Under the pieces are notes generated by a model. The model did not search any database, was not told the DNA's origin, and worked only from the letters and a program-made list of their open reading frames with translations. A stretch of DNA of 64,000 bases from NCBI GenBank assembly GCA_036504875.1, contig DASXUK010000003.1, forward strand, positions 197,549 through 261,548. The letters are read 5' to 3'. The position numbers and the translations under genes are program-made. This document shows positions 32,721 to 41,021 of the stretch, piece by piece; position 1 is the stretch's first letter, and every line of letters starts with the position of its first letter. Source of the DNA: JACPFJ01 sp036504875 (GTDB lineage Bacteria > Desulfobacterota > Desulfuromonadia > Geobacterales > Pseudopelobacteraceae).

Positions 32721-33902
32721 ATGGATATCAAAGGTTTTCAATTCGCGGCTGTTGAGGCGGCCATCAAAAAACCGGGCCGCAATGACTTGGCCCTAATATT
32801 TTCCGAGGTTCCGGCTGCGGCTTGTGCGGTATTTACAACCAATGCCGTCAAAGCAGCACCGGTGCTTGTCTCGGCCGAGCATATCAAAGGCGGTATGGCA
32901 CAGGCACTAATTGTCAACAGCGGTAACGCCAATGCCTGTACCGGTGAGATTGGCATGGTGGTCGCCAGGGAAACATCACGGCTAGTGGCCGAAGGCCTTG
33001 GAGTACCTGACGAAATGGTACAGGTCTCCTCGACCGGCGTTATCGGAGTGCAAATGCCGATGGAGCGGATTCGCATCAGCATTCCGACTTTGATTGAAGG
33101 ACTTTCTTCAGGCACCATTGACGGCGTGGCCGAGGCCATCATGACCACTGACACCTTTCCCAAAATGGAGGCCCGTAGCGGACGGGCCGATGGTACCGGT
33201 TACACTGTGGCAGGAATTGCCAAGGGGGCAGGCATGATTATGCCCAACATGGCTACCATGCTCTCCTTTATCATTACCGACGCCAAAATCGAGGCCAAAC
33301 TGCTGGAAACGATCTTCCGCCGGGCCATCGAGACCTCCTTCAATGCCATCACGGTGGATGGTGACACATCTACTAACGACACTTGCCTGATTATGGCTAA
33401 TGGCATGGCTTTCAACCCCCTGATTTCAGCAGGCACCGTAGCTGCCCAGGAATTCGAGACCCTGCTGCACGAGGTATTGCTCTCACTGGCAAAGCAGATT
33501 GTAAAGGATGGCGAAGGAGCTACAAAATTCGTCGAAATACGGGTAACAGGTGCAAGCAGTGATGCAGATGCCAAACAGGCCGCCCTGGCAATTGCCAATT
33601 CCAGTTTGGTCAAGACCGCTTTTTTTGGTCAGGATGCCAACTGGGGACGAATATTCGCCGCTGTTGGTTACTCTGGAGCCGAGGTCGACCAGTCACGACT
33701 AGCGCTTTGTTTCGATGATGTAAAAATGGCCCATAATGGAATTTTTGCCGGCTCCGATGCCGAGGCGCGCGGAACAGAGATACTCCGCAAAAAGGAATTC
33801 ACTGTGACTGTTGATCTTGGCCTGGCTGAAGGAAGTGCCACGGTTTATACTTCCGACCTCTCTCACGAGTATGTCAGCATCAATGCCGATTATCGCACCT
33901 GA
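32721..33902 (+). CDS. argJ: Bifunctional glutamate N-acetyltransferase / amino-acid acetyltransferase
   Basis: 393 residues. Arginine synthesis: transfers acetyl from N-acetylornithine to glutamate. VNSGNANACTG, STGVIG, and the self-cleavage site in MIMPNMATMLSFIITDA (cut before Thr, which becomes the nucleophile) are all present, followed by TVDGDTSTNDT and FFGQDANWGRI. ATG 32721 has SD AGGT and matches the family start; the longer frame from 32670 does not. Downstream of secA by 88 bases. Whether it also acts as acetyl-CoA-dependent synthase cannot be told from sequence. Confidence 0.95.
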   Translation: MDIKGFQFAAVEAAIKKPGRNDLALIFSEVPAAACAVFTTNAVKAAPVLVSAEHIKGGMAQALIVNSGNANACTGEIGMVVARETSRLVAEGLGVPDEMVQVSSTGVIGVQMPMERIRISIPTLIEGLSSGTIDGVAEAIMTTDTFPKMEARSGRADGTGYTVAGIAKGAGMIMPNMATMLSFIITDAKIEAKLLETIFRRAIETSFNAITVDGDTSTNDTCLIMANGMAFNPLISAGTVAAQEFETLLHEVLLSLAKQIVKDGEGATKFVEIRVTGASSDADAKQAALAIANSSLVKTAFFGQDANWGRIFAAVGYSGAEVDQSRLALCFDDVKMAHNGIFAGSDAEARGTEILRKKEFTVTVDLGLAEGSATVYTSDLSHEYVSINADYRT

Positions 33903-33913
33903 ATAAAACCTCG

Positions 33914-33949
33914 CCCAGAAGCCGTCTGCCGGGTGGCTTCTGGGTTTTC
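33914..33949 (+). terminator. Terminator after argJ
   Basis: CCCAGAAGCC (33914-33923) with GGCTTCTGGG (33934-33943), then TTTTCT. Confidence 0.92.
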
Positions 33950-33966
33950 TCCACACCGCTTTCTCA

Positions 33967-33995
33967 TTGACTCACAGAAGGTTCCCCAATATAGT
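33967..33995 (+). promoter_or_regulatory. Near-consensus sigma-70 promoter for the serine hydrolase
   Basis: TTGACT (33967-33972), 17-base spacer, TATAGT (33990-33995). One of the best promoters in the window. Confidence 0.75.
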
Positions 33996-34080
33996 GACCA
34001 AAGCTTGGTTGCTTCTTCACTGCGTTTACCCTTCAACCGACACTTTTTGATCCGCCTATCATTTTTACTCAGGTGTCACC

Positions 34081-35241
34081 TTGCTTAGCTTCCGCACCAC
34101 TCTAATTATTTTACTGACGCTCAGTGCTTGCCCCTCATTTGCTACTGACGAACTCCTTGATGCCGGTCGTACTGCCTCAATAGACTTTATCCTGGAAAAA
34201 GGCATCACGAACGGTCTCATAGCAGGCGGAGTAGTAGTAATTGGCAATCACAAGGACATTCTTTTCAGCACATCCCATGGCAAGCTTAATTCAAGACTGG
34301 ACGCACCTGTACTTAGTGAAAGAACCATTTTTGACATTGCTTCGCTTACCAAGGTGTTTGCTACTGCTCCGGCATTAATGAAACTGCTCGAGGAGAGACG
34401 CATCTCTCTGGTAGATCCGATAACACGCTGGTTTCCTGAGTTTGGGGGGAGTGGCCTGGAAAGCATCACCATCCTTAACCTGCTGACTCATTCATCCGGG
34501 CTGGAAGACATTGCTATCTCCAACGATGAGCCAATTAGAACAATCATGCAAAGGGTCGCCTTGCAAAAGAATGGTAAAATGCCCGGCAGCCGCTTTCACT
34601 ATGCCGACATAAATTTCATTCTACTTGGTGAGCTGGTTCAGAGGGTTACCGGCTTGTCGCTGGACCGCTATTGTCAGGACCGATTCTACAACCTTCTGGG
34701 TATGTCTGACACGCTGTTCTTACCCCCCAAGGAGCTTGCAGTTAACATTGCCCCAACCCTTGGTCCCGGACGACTGCTTGTTGCAGGAATAGTCCAGGAT
34801 GAAAACGCACGCCATTTGGGTGGGGTTGCTGGACATGCCGGACTTTTCAGCTCGGCCTCGGACATGGTACATTTTATTCAAATGATGCTGGGAGGCGGCA
34901 TCCTTAATGGCAAACAGATCTTTTCGGAACAGGTAGTAACCCAGATGACCGTTCCGTATTTTTATAACAACGGCAAGGTAATCCGCGGCCTGGGATGGGA
35001 CATTTACTCCCCTTTCTCGGCACCAAAAACAAGCTCCTTCTCCGATATGTCATTTGGTCATACAGGCTACAGCGGTTCATCGATCTGGATCGATCCGCAA
35101 CGCGACCTTTTTGTAATCATGTTAACGACCCGCCTTGACTATCGAGTCAAAAAATTCAACCGCCTGCGAAGTGACATCTCCACTTTGGCCGTCTCAATCT
35201 TTTCGAACAGAAACGAGGGCACGTTGTTTCAATCCCGATAG
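34081..35241 (+). CDS. Secreted beta-lactamase-fold serine hydrolase (class C / EstB type)
   Basis: 386 residues. Signal peptide MLSFRTTLIILLTLSACPSFA. The beta-lactamase/DD-peptidase triad is complete: SLTK (Ser-x-x-Lys, about residues 87-90), YADIN (Tyr-x-Asn), and FGHTGYSG (His-Thr-Gly). It starts with TTG 34081, supported by AGGTG 5 bases upstream, the leader peptide beginning here, and no nearer ATG. Family members are esterases, D-amino acid peptidases or beta-lactamases; I would not assume antibiotic resistance. Monocistronic with a strong promoter. Confidence 0.85.
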   Translation: MLSFRTTLIILLTLSACPSFATDELLDAGRTASIDFILEKGITNGLIAGGVVVIGNHKDILFSTSHGKLNSRLDAPVLSERTIFDIASLTKVFATAPALMKLLEERRISLVDPITRWFPEFGGSGLESITILNLLTHSSGLEDIAISNDEPIRTIMQRVALQKNGKMPGSRFHYADINFILLGELVQRVTGLSLDRYCQDRFYNLLGMSDTLFLPPKELAVNIAPTLGPGRLLVAGIVQDENARHLGGVAGHAGLFSSASDMVHFIQMMLGGGILNGKQIFSEQVVTQMTVPYFYNNGKVIRGLGWDIYSPFSAPKTSSFSDMSFGHTGYSGSSIWIDPQRDLFVIMLTTRLDYRVKKFNRLRSDISTLAVSIFSNRNEGTLFQSR

Positions 35242-35261
35242 GCTCTCGAACTGCTTAAAAC

Positions 35262-35290
35262 TTGACACCTTAGCGGTCGTATGCTAGCTT
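35262..35290 (+). promoter_or_regulatory. Candidate sigma-70 promoter for the response regulator
   Basis: TTGACA (35262-35267), 17-base spacer, TAGCTT (35285-35290). Confidence 0.5.
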
Positions 35291-35342
35291 TTTTACCGCT
35301 GATTTCCATTTCTTCCGCACCCACAGATAGAGGGAGGGACCG

Positions 35343-36608
35343 ATGAGCATCAAAATTCTCCTTGCCGATGACAGCATCACCATTCAAAAGGTGGTTGGCA
35401 TCATCTTTGGGAGCGAAGAATACGCTCTCACAGTGGTGGACAACGGCAAGGCCGCAATTGAAAAAGCCAGAGAACTTTCCCCTGATGTTCTGCTGATTGA
35501 CGCCCTCATGCCGGGTATCTCCGGTTATGAGGTCTGCGAAGCTGTACGGGCAACACCGGCATTAGCTACCAAACCTATCCTTATTCTCACCGGCTCTTTT
35601 GAACCGTTTGATGAGGATAAAGCCAAGGGTTGCGGTGCGGATGACTTTTTGTCCAAGCCTTTTGAGTCACAACAGATTGTTAATAAAGTAAAAGAACTAT
35701 ACGAGCTGGGTCTCCAGCGTTCAGCAGTTCCGCTACAAACGGCACCTGTTACCGAGGCAGCACCGACTCCTGAGGTGGAGCAGACTATTGCTCAGGCTCA
35801 GGCTACACCTATCATAGCCGAGCCCGTTCTTGAAGAGAAAGCTGATGATATCTGGGGTGCTTTTACCGTAAATGAAGAGCCTGCTCCTGCCGCTGCACCA
35901 CCAGCCGGAGTCGCCTCGCTTGAGACGGAATCACCTGCATTTGAACCGGATGTATTTTCTATAATAAGCGAAGAACCTGAGGTTGAGGTGACACAGCCTG
36001 TGGAGACACCCGCTTCGTTGAGTGACTCTACCGGCACACAATGGGTTCCTGTAGATGAACATACCTTTGAGTTTTCTGAAGAGGTAGTGGCTGAAATACC
36101 GTCCGCGGCCTTAACTGACCAGAATTCACCTTTAGAGGAGATGTCATTTGGTGAAATCTCCTTTGAAGAACCAGCACAGCCAGCAGTCGCTCAGCCAGTA
36201 GCGGAGCCGTCTCCTGCTGTTTTTGAGCCTACACCCTCTTTTACTGAGACAGTTATTCCTGCATTTACCGAAACTCCCGAACCAGTTTTTGAGGCGCCGG
36301 CGGCTGAACTGTTTTCTGCTGAACCAATACCAACGCCTGCTTTAGAAGTCCCTGGTGCGCCGGATTTCGATCTCCCTGTATCACCGGTATTCGAGCTACC
36401 TGCTGCTCCGAACTATGAAGCGTCTCCGGCTGCCTCTGTCCAGCAGCCAGTTCAGCCTGTTGCCGCCATCCTTACCGAAGAACAACTTAGAGCTGCCATT
36501 GCCGGTGTTTCACAGGATGTAATCAAAAGGATTGTCTGGGAAGTAGTGCCTGATTTGGCAGAAACTCTTATAAAAGAGGCCATCCGTGAAATAAAAGCTG
36601 GTCTGTAG
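35343..36608 (+). CDS. Response regulator with long Pro/Glu/Ala linker and C-terminal helical tail
   Basis: 421 residues. The receiver domain (about 1-120) is complete: ADDS, LIDALMPGISG with the phospho-Asp, LTGS and SKPF. From about 125 to 365 it is Pro/Glu/Ala/Val-rich low complexity with repeated short motifs (FEPDVFS, APDFDLP, SPVFELP, APNYEA), probably disordered. The last 45 residues (EEQLRAAIAGVSQDVIKRIVWEVVPDLAETLIKEAIREIKAG) form a conserved amphipathic helical tail I associate with deltaproteobacterial receiver proteins. No DNA-binding domain, so the output is protein-protein. SD GAGGGAGGG before ATG. No kinase adjacent. Confidence 0.87.
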   Translation: MSIKILLADDSITIQKVVGIIFGSEEYALTVVDNGKAAIEKARELSPDVLLIDALMPGISGYEVCEAVRATPALATKPILILTGSFEPFDEDKAKGCGADDFLSKPFESQQIVNKVKELYELGLQRSAVPLQTAPVTEAAPTPEVEQTIAQAQATPIIAEPVLEEKADDIWGAFTVNEEPAPAAAPPAGVASLETESPAFEPDVFSIISEEPEVEVTQPVETPASLSDSTGTQWVPVDEHTFEFSEEVVAEIPSAALTDQNSPLEEMSFGEISFEEPAQPAVAQPVAEPSPAVFEPTPSFTETVIPAFTETPEPVFEAPAAELFSAEPIPTPALEVPGAPDFDLPVSPVFELPAAPNYEASPAASVQQPVQPVAAILTEEQLRAAIAGVSQDVIKRIVWEVVPDLAETLIKEAIREIKAGL

Positions 36609-36641
36609 GTAATTTCCCGGCTTTCTCCAAAAAAATTACAC

Positions 36642-36670
36642 AAAGGGGATGTTCACACATCCCCTTTTTT
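36642..36670 (+). terminator. Terminator between the response regulator and trpD
   Basis: AAAGGGGATG (36642-36651), TTCACA loop, CATCCCCTTT (36658-36667), TTT. It lies only 20 bases before the trpD ATG. Confidence 0.93.
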
Positions 36671-36690
36671 ATTAGTCAAGGAGTTGCGTC

Positions 36691-37743
36691 ATGATCAGAA
36701 AAGCCATTGCCAAGGTTGTCGAACGGGAAAATCTGACTGAAGGGGAGATGATCGAGGTCATGAACCAGATTATGTCTGGAGAATGCACCGCGGCCCAGGT
36801 TGGTTCCTTCATTACGGCTCTGCGCATGAAGGGTGAGACCATCGAAGAGATCACGGGTGCGGCCCGAGTAATGCGCGAACGGGCCACCCCTATCCGGGTC
36901 GGAAAGGGCGTAGTCGACATCGATCGCGACGACATCAACATCGACCAGGAAACCATCCTGGACGTGGTTGGTACCGGCGGCGACGGCACCAACACCTTCA
37001 ACGTCTCCACCACCGTTACATTTGTGGTCTCGGCTTGCGGCGTCAAGGTCGCCAAACATGGCAACCGCTCGGTCTCATCGATGTGCGGCAGCGCCGATGT
37101 GTTGGAAAAGCTGGGGGTCAATCTGGACGTCACCCCTGAGACCGTCGAGAAGTGTATCGCCGAAATCGGGGTCGGTTTCCTGTTCGCTCCAGCCCTGCAC
37201 GGCGCCATGAAGCATGCTATCGGCCCGCGGCGAGAGATTGGCATCCGCACCATTTTCAACATCCTCGGCCCCCTCACCAACCCGGCCAAGGCCGACAGCC
37301 AGGTCATGGGGGTCTACCAGGACAGCCTGGTGGAAAAGCTCGCCGGTGTGTTGCACAATCTTGGCTGCCGCCACGGCTTTGTGGTGCATGGCAAAGATGG
37401 AATGGACGAGATTACTCTCACCACCGAGACTTTGGTGGCCGAGGTAACCCAATCCGGAGTTAAGATGACAGTCATCACGCCGGAGCAGTTTGGCCTGAGC
37501 CGCTGTGGCATGGAAGCACTTAAAGGTGGCGATGCGGTAGCCAACGCCGAAATCGTCCGCAATGTTCTGAAAGGTGAAATGGGGCCGCGGCGGGATATCG
37601 TGCTGCTTAATGCCGGCTACGCACTCGTGGCCGCCGGAAAGGCCGTCAACCCGGCCGCCGGGATTATTTTGGCCGCCGAGGCGATTGATTCTGGTCGGGC
37701 GCTGCAACAGATGGAGAAGCTGGCTGAGTTGACTAATCAGTGA
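36691..37743 (+). CDS. trpD: Anthranilate phosphoribosyltransferase
   Basis: 350 residues. Second step of tryptophan synthesis: anthranilate plus PRPP. GTGGDGTNTFNVST binds PRPP, KHGNRSVSSMCGSADVLEKLG and FNILGPLTNPA are characteristic, and the helical N-terminus has the family form. SD AAGGAG before ATG 36691. It starts directly after a strong terminator with no clear promoter between, so either read-through from the response regulator or a promoter inside its 3' end must drive it. trpC follows by 93 bases. trpE/trpG are not in the window. Confidence 0.96.
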   Translation: MIRKAIAKVVERENLTEGEMIEVMNQIMSGECTAAQVGSFITALRMKGETIEEITGAARVMRERATPIRVGKGVVDIDRDDINIDQETILDVVGTGGDGTNTFNVSTTVTFVVSACGVKVAKHGNRSVSSMCGSADVLEKLGVNLDVTPETVEKCIAEIGVGFLFAPALHGAMKHAIGPRREIGIRTIFNILGPLTNPAKADSQVMGVYQDSLVEKLAGVLHNLGCRHGFVVHGKDGMDEITLTTETLVAEVTQSGVKMTVITPEQFGLSRCGMEALKGGDAVANAEIVRNVLKGEMGPRRDIVLLNAGYALVAAGKAVNPAAGIILAAEAIDSGRALQQMEKLAELTNQ

Positions 37744-37836
37744 TAGCAGCATCCTTATGAAGAGGATCGATCCTTGCCGGTCAGTCAAAAGAGTCTTCCA
37801 GCTTGTGACATAATCAAAGACAACAGGACAAAGAAT

Positions 37837-38643
37837 ATGACAACTAACACACCTGACATCCTGAAAAATATCATGGAGTATAAACAACAGGAAATTTTAG
37901 CCGCGAAGTCGTCTGTACCGGTCAGCGAACTGAAAGCCCGTATCAACGATCTGGAGGACATGCCGCGTGGTTTCGAGCGCCATCTGCGGGAGGCGGTGAC
38001 TTCCGGTTGGACTGCCATAATTGCTGAGGTTAAAAAAGGCTCCCCCAGCAAGGGAATCATTCGCCCCGGGTTTGATCCTCTGGAGATTGCGGCGACCTAC
38101 CAGGCCAACGGAGCCAGTTGCCTATCGGTGCTGACTGACGAGAAGTTCTTCATGGGTCACCTGCGTTTTCTGGCCCTAATCCGCGAGGCTGTATCCCTAC
38201 CACTGCTGCGTAAGGACTTCATCTGCGATCCTTACCAGATTTATGAAGCCCGCGCCGCAGGAGCCGACGCAATCTTGTTGATTGCCGCCTGCCTAGAGTT
38301 ATCGCAATTGCGAGAATTTCATACTGTTGCCCGTGAACTGCAACTGGATGTATTGCTGGAGGTTCATGACGAACAAGAAATGGAGAAGGCGCTGCAGACC
38401 GAGTGCACCCTGATCGGCGTCAACAACCGAGATCTGCGCACCTTTGCAATCGATCTTGGCACCACCGATCGCTTAGCCCGCATGATGCCTGCAGGATGCC
38501 TGCTGGTAGCTGAGAGCGGCATCAACTGCCGGTCCGACATCGTGCGCTTGCAGGCCGAAGGCGCCAGCTCCTTTCTTATCGGAGAGTCGCTGATGAGGGA
38601 AGCGGATATAGGAGCCAAGCTGCGGGAGCTGCTGGGCACTTGA
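37837..38643 (+). CDS. trpC: Indole-3-glycerol phosphate synthase
   Basis: 268 residues, monofunctional TIM barrel. IIAEVKKGSPSKG, LSVLTDEKFFMG, LLRKDFICDPYQIYEARAAGADAILLI, LLEVHD, IGVNNRDLRTF and VAESGI are in the order expected for the family, including the catalytic lysines. ATG 37837 follows AGGACAAAGA; the frame upstream to TTG 37774 has no family similarity. It follows trpD and converges with the flavodoxin-type gene 10 bases downstream. Confidence 0.96.
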   Translation: MTTNTPDILKNIMEYKQQEILAAKSSVPVSELKARINDLEDMPRGFERHLREAVTSGWTAIIAEVKKGSPSKGIIRPGFDPLEIAATYQANGASCLSVLTDEKFFMGHLRFLALIREAVSLPLLRKDFICDPYQIYEARAAGADAILLIAACLELSQLREFHTVARELQLDVLLEVHDEQEMEKALQTECTLIGVNNRDLRTFAIDLGTTDRLARMMPAGCLLVAESGINCRSDIVRLQAEGASSFLIGESLMREADIGAKLRELLGT

Positions 38644-38653
38644 TCAGTCAAGA

Positions 38654-39229
38654 TTAGCCCAATACCAGGGTTCGGGCAGTCTCTTCTGCCTGTTGAAACA
38701 GCTGGGTCCGTTTGGTTACGGTACTCCGCTCAGATAACCCGCAACCTCTAATCAGCCGCCCTTCCTGATACCCATACCACTTGAAGAAAAAGTTGTAGCG
38801 TGGAAAGATATCAGCAAACATGGCCTCGTCAGGTTGTCCCTGAGTGAGGACAAAGGCCAGCTTTTTGCCTGATTCAAGGCGGCTGGGCTGGGAAGTGGCA
38901 AAATAATCCGGCACCAGATATGAAAAGCTGCGGTCGATAAAACCTTTCAGCTGTGCCGAGACATCACCATAGTAAACAGCACTAGCCAATAAAAGCACAT
39001 CGGCCTGACGAACACTCTCCAAAACCGGGGTAAGTTCGTCATTCAGAACGCAATGATCAAGGCTGGTCTTGCACACATAGCAACCCTGACAACCACGGTA
39101 ATTCAGGCCATTCAGATAGATCGTCTCGGTTTCCGCTCCCAGTTCAGCGGCCTTGGCAACCAAGTGTGCTGCAATGGTAGCGCTGTTACCCTCCCGCCTC
39201 GGGCTCCCCAGCAAGCATACTAATTTCAT
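38654..39229 (-). CDS. NAD(P)H-dependent FMN reductase / flavodoxin-fold protein
   Basis: 191 residues. LLGSPRREGNSATIA is the FMN phosphate loop and LLLASAVYYGDVSAQLKGFIDRS the flavin ring loop. A Cys cluster YRGCQGCYVCKTSLDHC (four Cys in 13 residues) follows the first loop as in iron-sulfur flavoprotein-like members, so it may carry an Fe-S cluster or handle metals. The substrate is unknown. Common in anaerobes. Codes on the minus strand, alone. Confidence 0.87.
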   Translation of the reverse strand: MKLVCLLGSPRREGNSATIAAHLVAKAAELGAETETIYLNGLNYRGCQGCYVCKTSLDHCVLNDELTPVLESVRQADVLLLASAVYYGDVSAQLKGFIDRSFSYLVPDYFATSQPSRLESGKKLAFVLTQGQPDEAMFADIFPRYNFFFKWYGYQEGRLIRGCGLSERSTVTKRTQLFQQAEETARTLVLG

Positions 39230-39336
39230 GGCTTTTTCCCTTCGTCTGTCTTGGGTATAATTTCATTCGGATTGACTTTTTTATCCTGCTTCTCCACTAT
39301 AGCCCTGTTGCATATGAACATAGATAAGGAGCTCAA

Positions 39337-39564
39337 ATGGCATCTCGAGGTATCGCTTTGGCAGTAGTAGCTTTTGCAGTCTACATTCTGGGAGGCTTAG
39401 GCTGTTTTAGCGGGATCGCGCTGATTGCATTCATGAAGGGGCACGATCTGCGGGGATGGGGAGATGGCAGAACCATTGGCTACCTCTTTCTTTGTGTCGG
39501 TGCCGGTCTCTCTATCCTGGGCGTGCTTTTGATGCGTATCTTCAGAAATCGTAAGCTCACATGA
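39337..39564 (+). CDS. Small two-helix membrane protein, unknown
   Basis: 75 residues. Hydrophobic helices about residues 6-32 and 48-66, with a short GHDLRGWGDGRT loop between and a basic end RNRKLT. SD AAGGAG 5 bases before ATG 39337. No family recognised. Its stop is 13 bases from the convergent S41 protease stop. Confidence 0.7.
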   Translation: MASRGIALAVVAFAVYILGGLGCFSGIALIAFMKGHDLRGWGDGRTIGYLFLCVGAGLSILGVLLMRIFRNRKLT

Positions 39565-39577
39565 TCCTTAGCTGGCG

Positions 39578-40909
39578 TTACCTTACAAGTCGCTGTTCCC
39601 GAACCAGATCGAGCGACCTTAGCAACTCAAGAGCTCGAGTCAACTGGTAATCTTTTTTACTATCAGGGTCAACCAGCCCAGAATGAGGCAATCGGACAGC
39701 ATCTTTCTTTCCATCTGGAGCCAAGCTTCTTTCAAGGTCTTGCTCCCTGATATTCTCTGCTTGACCAGCTGTCTTCTCGATTGGTTTATAGCCAGCAACC
39801 AAAACATCAGGTGTGATGCCCTTAGCCTGGATAGAACGTCCGCTAGGTGTATAATACCGAGCTGTGGTCAACTTGAGAGCTGCATTCCCTGGAAGAGGGA
39901 AAATTGACTGGACCGAGCCTTTGCCAAAGCTCTGCTGCCCCATGATTACTGCTCGTTTGTGGTCCTGCAGGGCCCCTGCCACAATTTCAGAAGCACTGGC
40001 GCTACCGGCATTTATCAAAACAACAATCGGGTAACGTGGTTCCTTTTCACCGACAGTGGCGCGGATCATCTGATTAGAGTCCGGCAGTCTGCCTTTGGTC
40101 GAAACGATCAGGCTGTTAGCAGGGTCGTGGCCGATAAAACAGTTGGCGACCTCTACCGCCGAAACCAGTAAACCGCCCGGGTTGAAACGCAAATCAATAA
40201 CAAGACCTTTGAAAGTTCCTCCGGCAGCCGCTCTTAGTTCTTTAAGGGCTTTTTTAAAATCACTGCCGGTATGCTCCTGGAACTGAGAGATCCGGATCAA
40301 GCCATAGCCAGGTTCTAATATGCGTGTTTTTAAGCTCTTTATTTTTATGACATCCCGGATAAGTTTAAAAGTAAGGGGATGATCGACTTTTTCTCGTAGA
40401 ACGGTGAGCGTGACAGGCGTCCCTTTCTCCCCCCGCATACGGCTGACTGCCTTGGATATATTCATGCCCCGTGTAAATGTGGCATTGATTTTAAAGATAT
40501 GATCATTAGGCTGGATGCCGGCTCGAAAGGCAGGGGTATCTTCGATAGGGGCAATCACTGTCAGTCGATCTTCCTTCATCCCAAGCTCGATGCCGATTCC
40601 TCCAAAGGCACCCGATATCTGCTCCTCCATTTCCTTATAGGGCTCAGGCGGCAGGTAGGCGCTATGCGGGTCCAGGGAGGCCAGAACACCATCCACCATA
40701 CCTTTCATCAACTTCTTCGGGTCTGGTGGATCCACGTAATACTTAATTACAGCAGCATGAGCTTCTTTGAGAAGCTGCAGGTATGTCTGTTCCGAAATCG
40801 CCTCTTCTTTATTGCAGTGCGACATCAGGATTATCGCAAGACAGATGGCAATTGCCGCTAATACAATAATTTGAGTTTTTATCAGTAAAGGCTTTTTCAT
40901 ATCCACCAT
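39578..40909 (-). CDS. S41 family carboxy-terminal processing peptidase
   Basis: 443 residues. An N-terminal membrane anchor (about 10-30), then a PDZ domain (about 95-180, GGIGIELGMKEDRLTVIAP), then the S41 core with DLRFNPGGLL, the catalytic Ser in NAGSASASEIVAGAL and the Lys in QQSFGKGSVQ. Members cleave C-termini of periplasmic proteins. ATG 40909 is the longest start; ATG 40900 (MKKPLL) is equally possible, as neither has a good Shine-Dalgarno. A cysteine at about residue 32 is not in a good lipobox. Confidence 0.92.
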   Translation of the reverse strand: MVDMKKPLLIKTQIIVLAAIAICLAIILMSHCNKEEAISEQTYLQLLKEAHAAVIKYYVDPPDPKKLMKGMVDGVLASLDPHSAYLPPEPYKEMEEQISGAFGGIGIELGMKEDRLTVIAPIEDTPAFRAGIQPNDHIFKINATFTRGMNISKAVSRMRGEKGTPVTLTVLREKVDHPLTFKLIRDVIKIKSLKTRILEPGYGLIRISQFQEHTGSDFKKALKELRAAAGGTFKGLVIDLRFNPGGLLVSAVEVANCFIGHDPANSLIVSTKGRLPDSNQMIRATVGEKEPRYPIVVLINAGSASASEIVAGALQDHKRAVIMGQQSFGKGSVQSIFPLPGNAALKLTTARYYTPSGRSIQAKGITPDVLVAGYKPIEKTAGQAENIREQDLERSLAPDGKKDAVRLPHSGLVDPDSKKDYQLTRALELLRSLDLVREQRLVR

Positions 40910-41021
40910 GAGAACAGTTAAGATAAGGATTACGTTTACATTATTTCAATTTTCTTTCCCAGACTTATATTTCTTCTGACACTAAATCGGTAAATTATGC
41001 GGACTAGCCACGGAGAGTATC

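Noticed and set aside
34081..35241. Antibiotic-resistance beta-lactamase
   Set aside because: The catalytic triad is shared with many esterases and peptidases; sequence and context do not support a resistance role.
37075..37887. 270-residue minus-strand frame over trpD
   Set aside because: Antisense shadow of a conserved enzyme gene with skewed composition.
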